Below, piece by piece: positions 50,972-51,291 of a stretch of DNA of 51,291 bases. The position numbers and the translations under genes are program-made. Under the pieces are notes generated by a model that did no database searches, was not told where the DNA came from, and saw only the letters and a list, made by a program, of their open reading frames with translations. The stretch covers positions 1-51,291 of the forward strand of contig CALUOR010000024.1 in NCBI GenBank assembly GCA_944322285.1, in the 5' to 3' direction. Origin of the DNA: an uncultured Bacteroides sp. Its GTDB lineage: Bacteria > Bacteroidota > Bacteroidia > Bacteroidales > Bacteroidaceae. Position 1 is the stretch's first letter. Every line of letters begins with the position of its first letter.

Positions 50972-51291
50972 AAGCATACAGACCGGCAGGCAACTTCATA
51001 AAACGACTCCTACCCACGGCTGATGAGCCACAAGGCTTCATCTTAGAAAGAGATTGTTGCGTTTTAACCTGTCTTCTGAAGAAGTAAATTGAGGTACGGT
51101 TTCATTCCGTGTCCTCTTATAGAAGTTTGTCTGGTAGGTCTGTTGCTTTTTAGTCAATATCGCGTCCGGTATAACTTGTCGGACAAGGGATGTATGCTTC
51201 TTATAAAAAGACTTCAATCTTGCAAGTGATTGAAATAGAATAGTTAATTAAAAACAAATATTATCCGATTATTTGGATAGCAACATAGAAG
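50972..51291 (+). other. non-coding 3' flank of the IS110-family transposase
   Basis: No gene is seen in these 320 bases. Hairpins are visible: GATGAGCC-ACAA-GGCTTCATC near 51022-51042, GAGG..ACGG/CCGT..CCTC near 51092-51117, and GTCCG/CGGAC around GTATAACTTGT near 51165-51186. Part is probably the right end of the element. In the IS1111-like branch the guide RNA is encoded on this side, so the guide RNA could also lie here. Confidence 0.45.

Noticed and set aside
49733-51291. Exact boundaries and target duplication of the IS110 element
   Set aside because: No terminal inverted repeats or flanking duplications could be identified by eye; IS110 elements normally lack them.
1-51291. tRNA, rRNA or known riboswitch genes
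   Set aside because: No cloverleaf-like segments, rRNA motifs or classic riboswitch cores were recognised on either strand.

Overview
The window looks like chromosomal DNA of a gut Bacteroides-type bacterium (order Bacteroidales). The evidence is paired SusC/SusD genes, a one-protein hybrid two-component regulator (HTCS), lipoprotein-type glycoside hydrolases, Bacteroidales housekeeping genes (large NusB, DUF5606, DUF3276, long L25) and many promoters with the Bacteroides -7 box TAnnTTTG instead of a sigma70 -10 box.

Region 1 (1-27632, all on the minus strand) is a polysaccharide utilization locus (PUL). Read in the direction of transcription it holds an HTCS sensor/regulator, a GH31, a GH95, SusC, SusD, a GH2, a PA14-containing GH31, a GH3, a GH2 with a C-terminal F5/8-type-C-like domain, and the start of a second GH95 cut by the window edge. 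A PA14-GH31 alpha-xylosidase next to beta-galactosidase-, beta-glucosidase- and alpha-L-fucosidase-type enzymes points to fucosylated xyloglucan oligosaccharides. A side-chain-rich xylan is the main alternative. No endo-glucanase or SusE-like binding protein is seen here, and the locus continues past the left edge. Two copies of a 70-bp operator/promoter module with identical internal spacing, one before susC and one well upstream of the first GH31, are the best candidates for the HTCS target sites. Most gaps between PUL genes are filled by repeat elements that share ends (TAAATGGGAATTTAG-like) but carry different palindromic cores. Two short arrays with 21-22 bp period lie upstream of the two HTCS-type promoters.

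Region 2 (27633-48773) is mainly core genome: a zinc/cadmium-type P1B ATPase with a Fur-family regulator; a DoxX-like membrane protein, tpiA, a SPOR protein and folE; on the minus strand a DUF5606 gene, coaE, ybbR, yajC and nusB; then DUF3276, rplY, pth, an Hsp15-like S4 gene and a Gfo/Idh/MocA oxidoreductase; a small membrane protein missed by size cut-offs; a nitrilase-family amidase, a PlsC-like acyltransferase, an 88-aa protein and a FemAB/GNAT-like protein; then a nitroreductase, a membrane protein, a DUF2520 protein, kdsC and maf; and a TPR protein. Several strong hairpin terminators separate these units.

Region 3 (48774-51291) is a small degraded or mobile area: a frameshifted winged-helix gene remnant, two tiny overlapping ORFs behind a good Bacteroides promoter, and an IS110-family insertion sequence whose 5' leader folds into three nested stems, a candidate for the guide (bridge) RNA or its control region.
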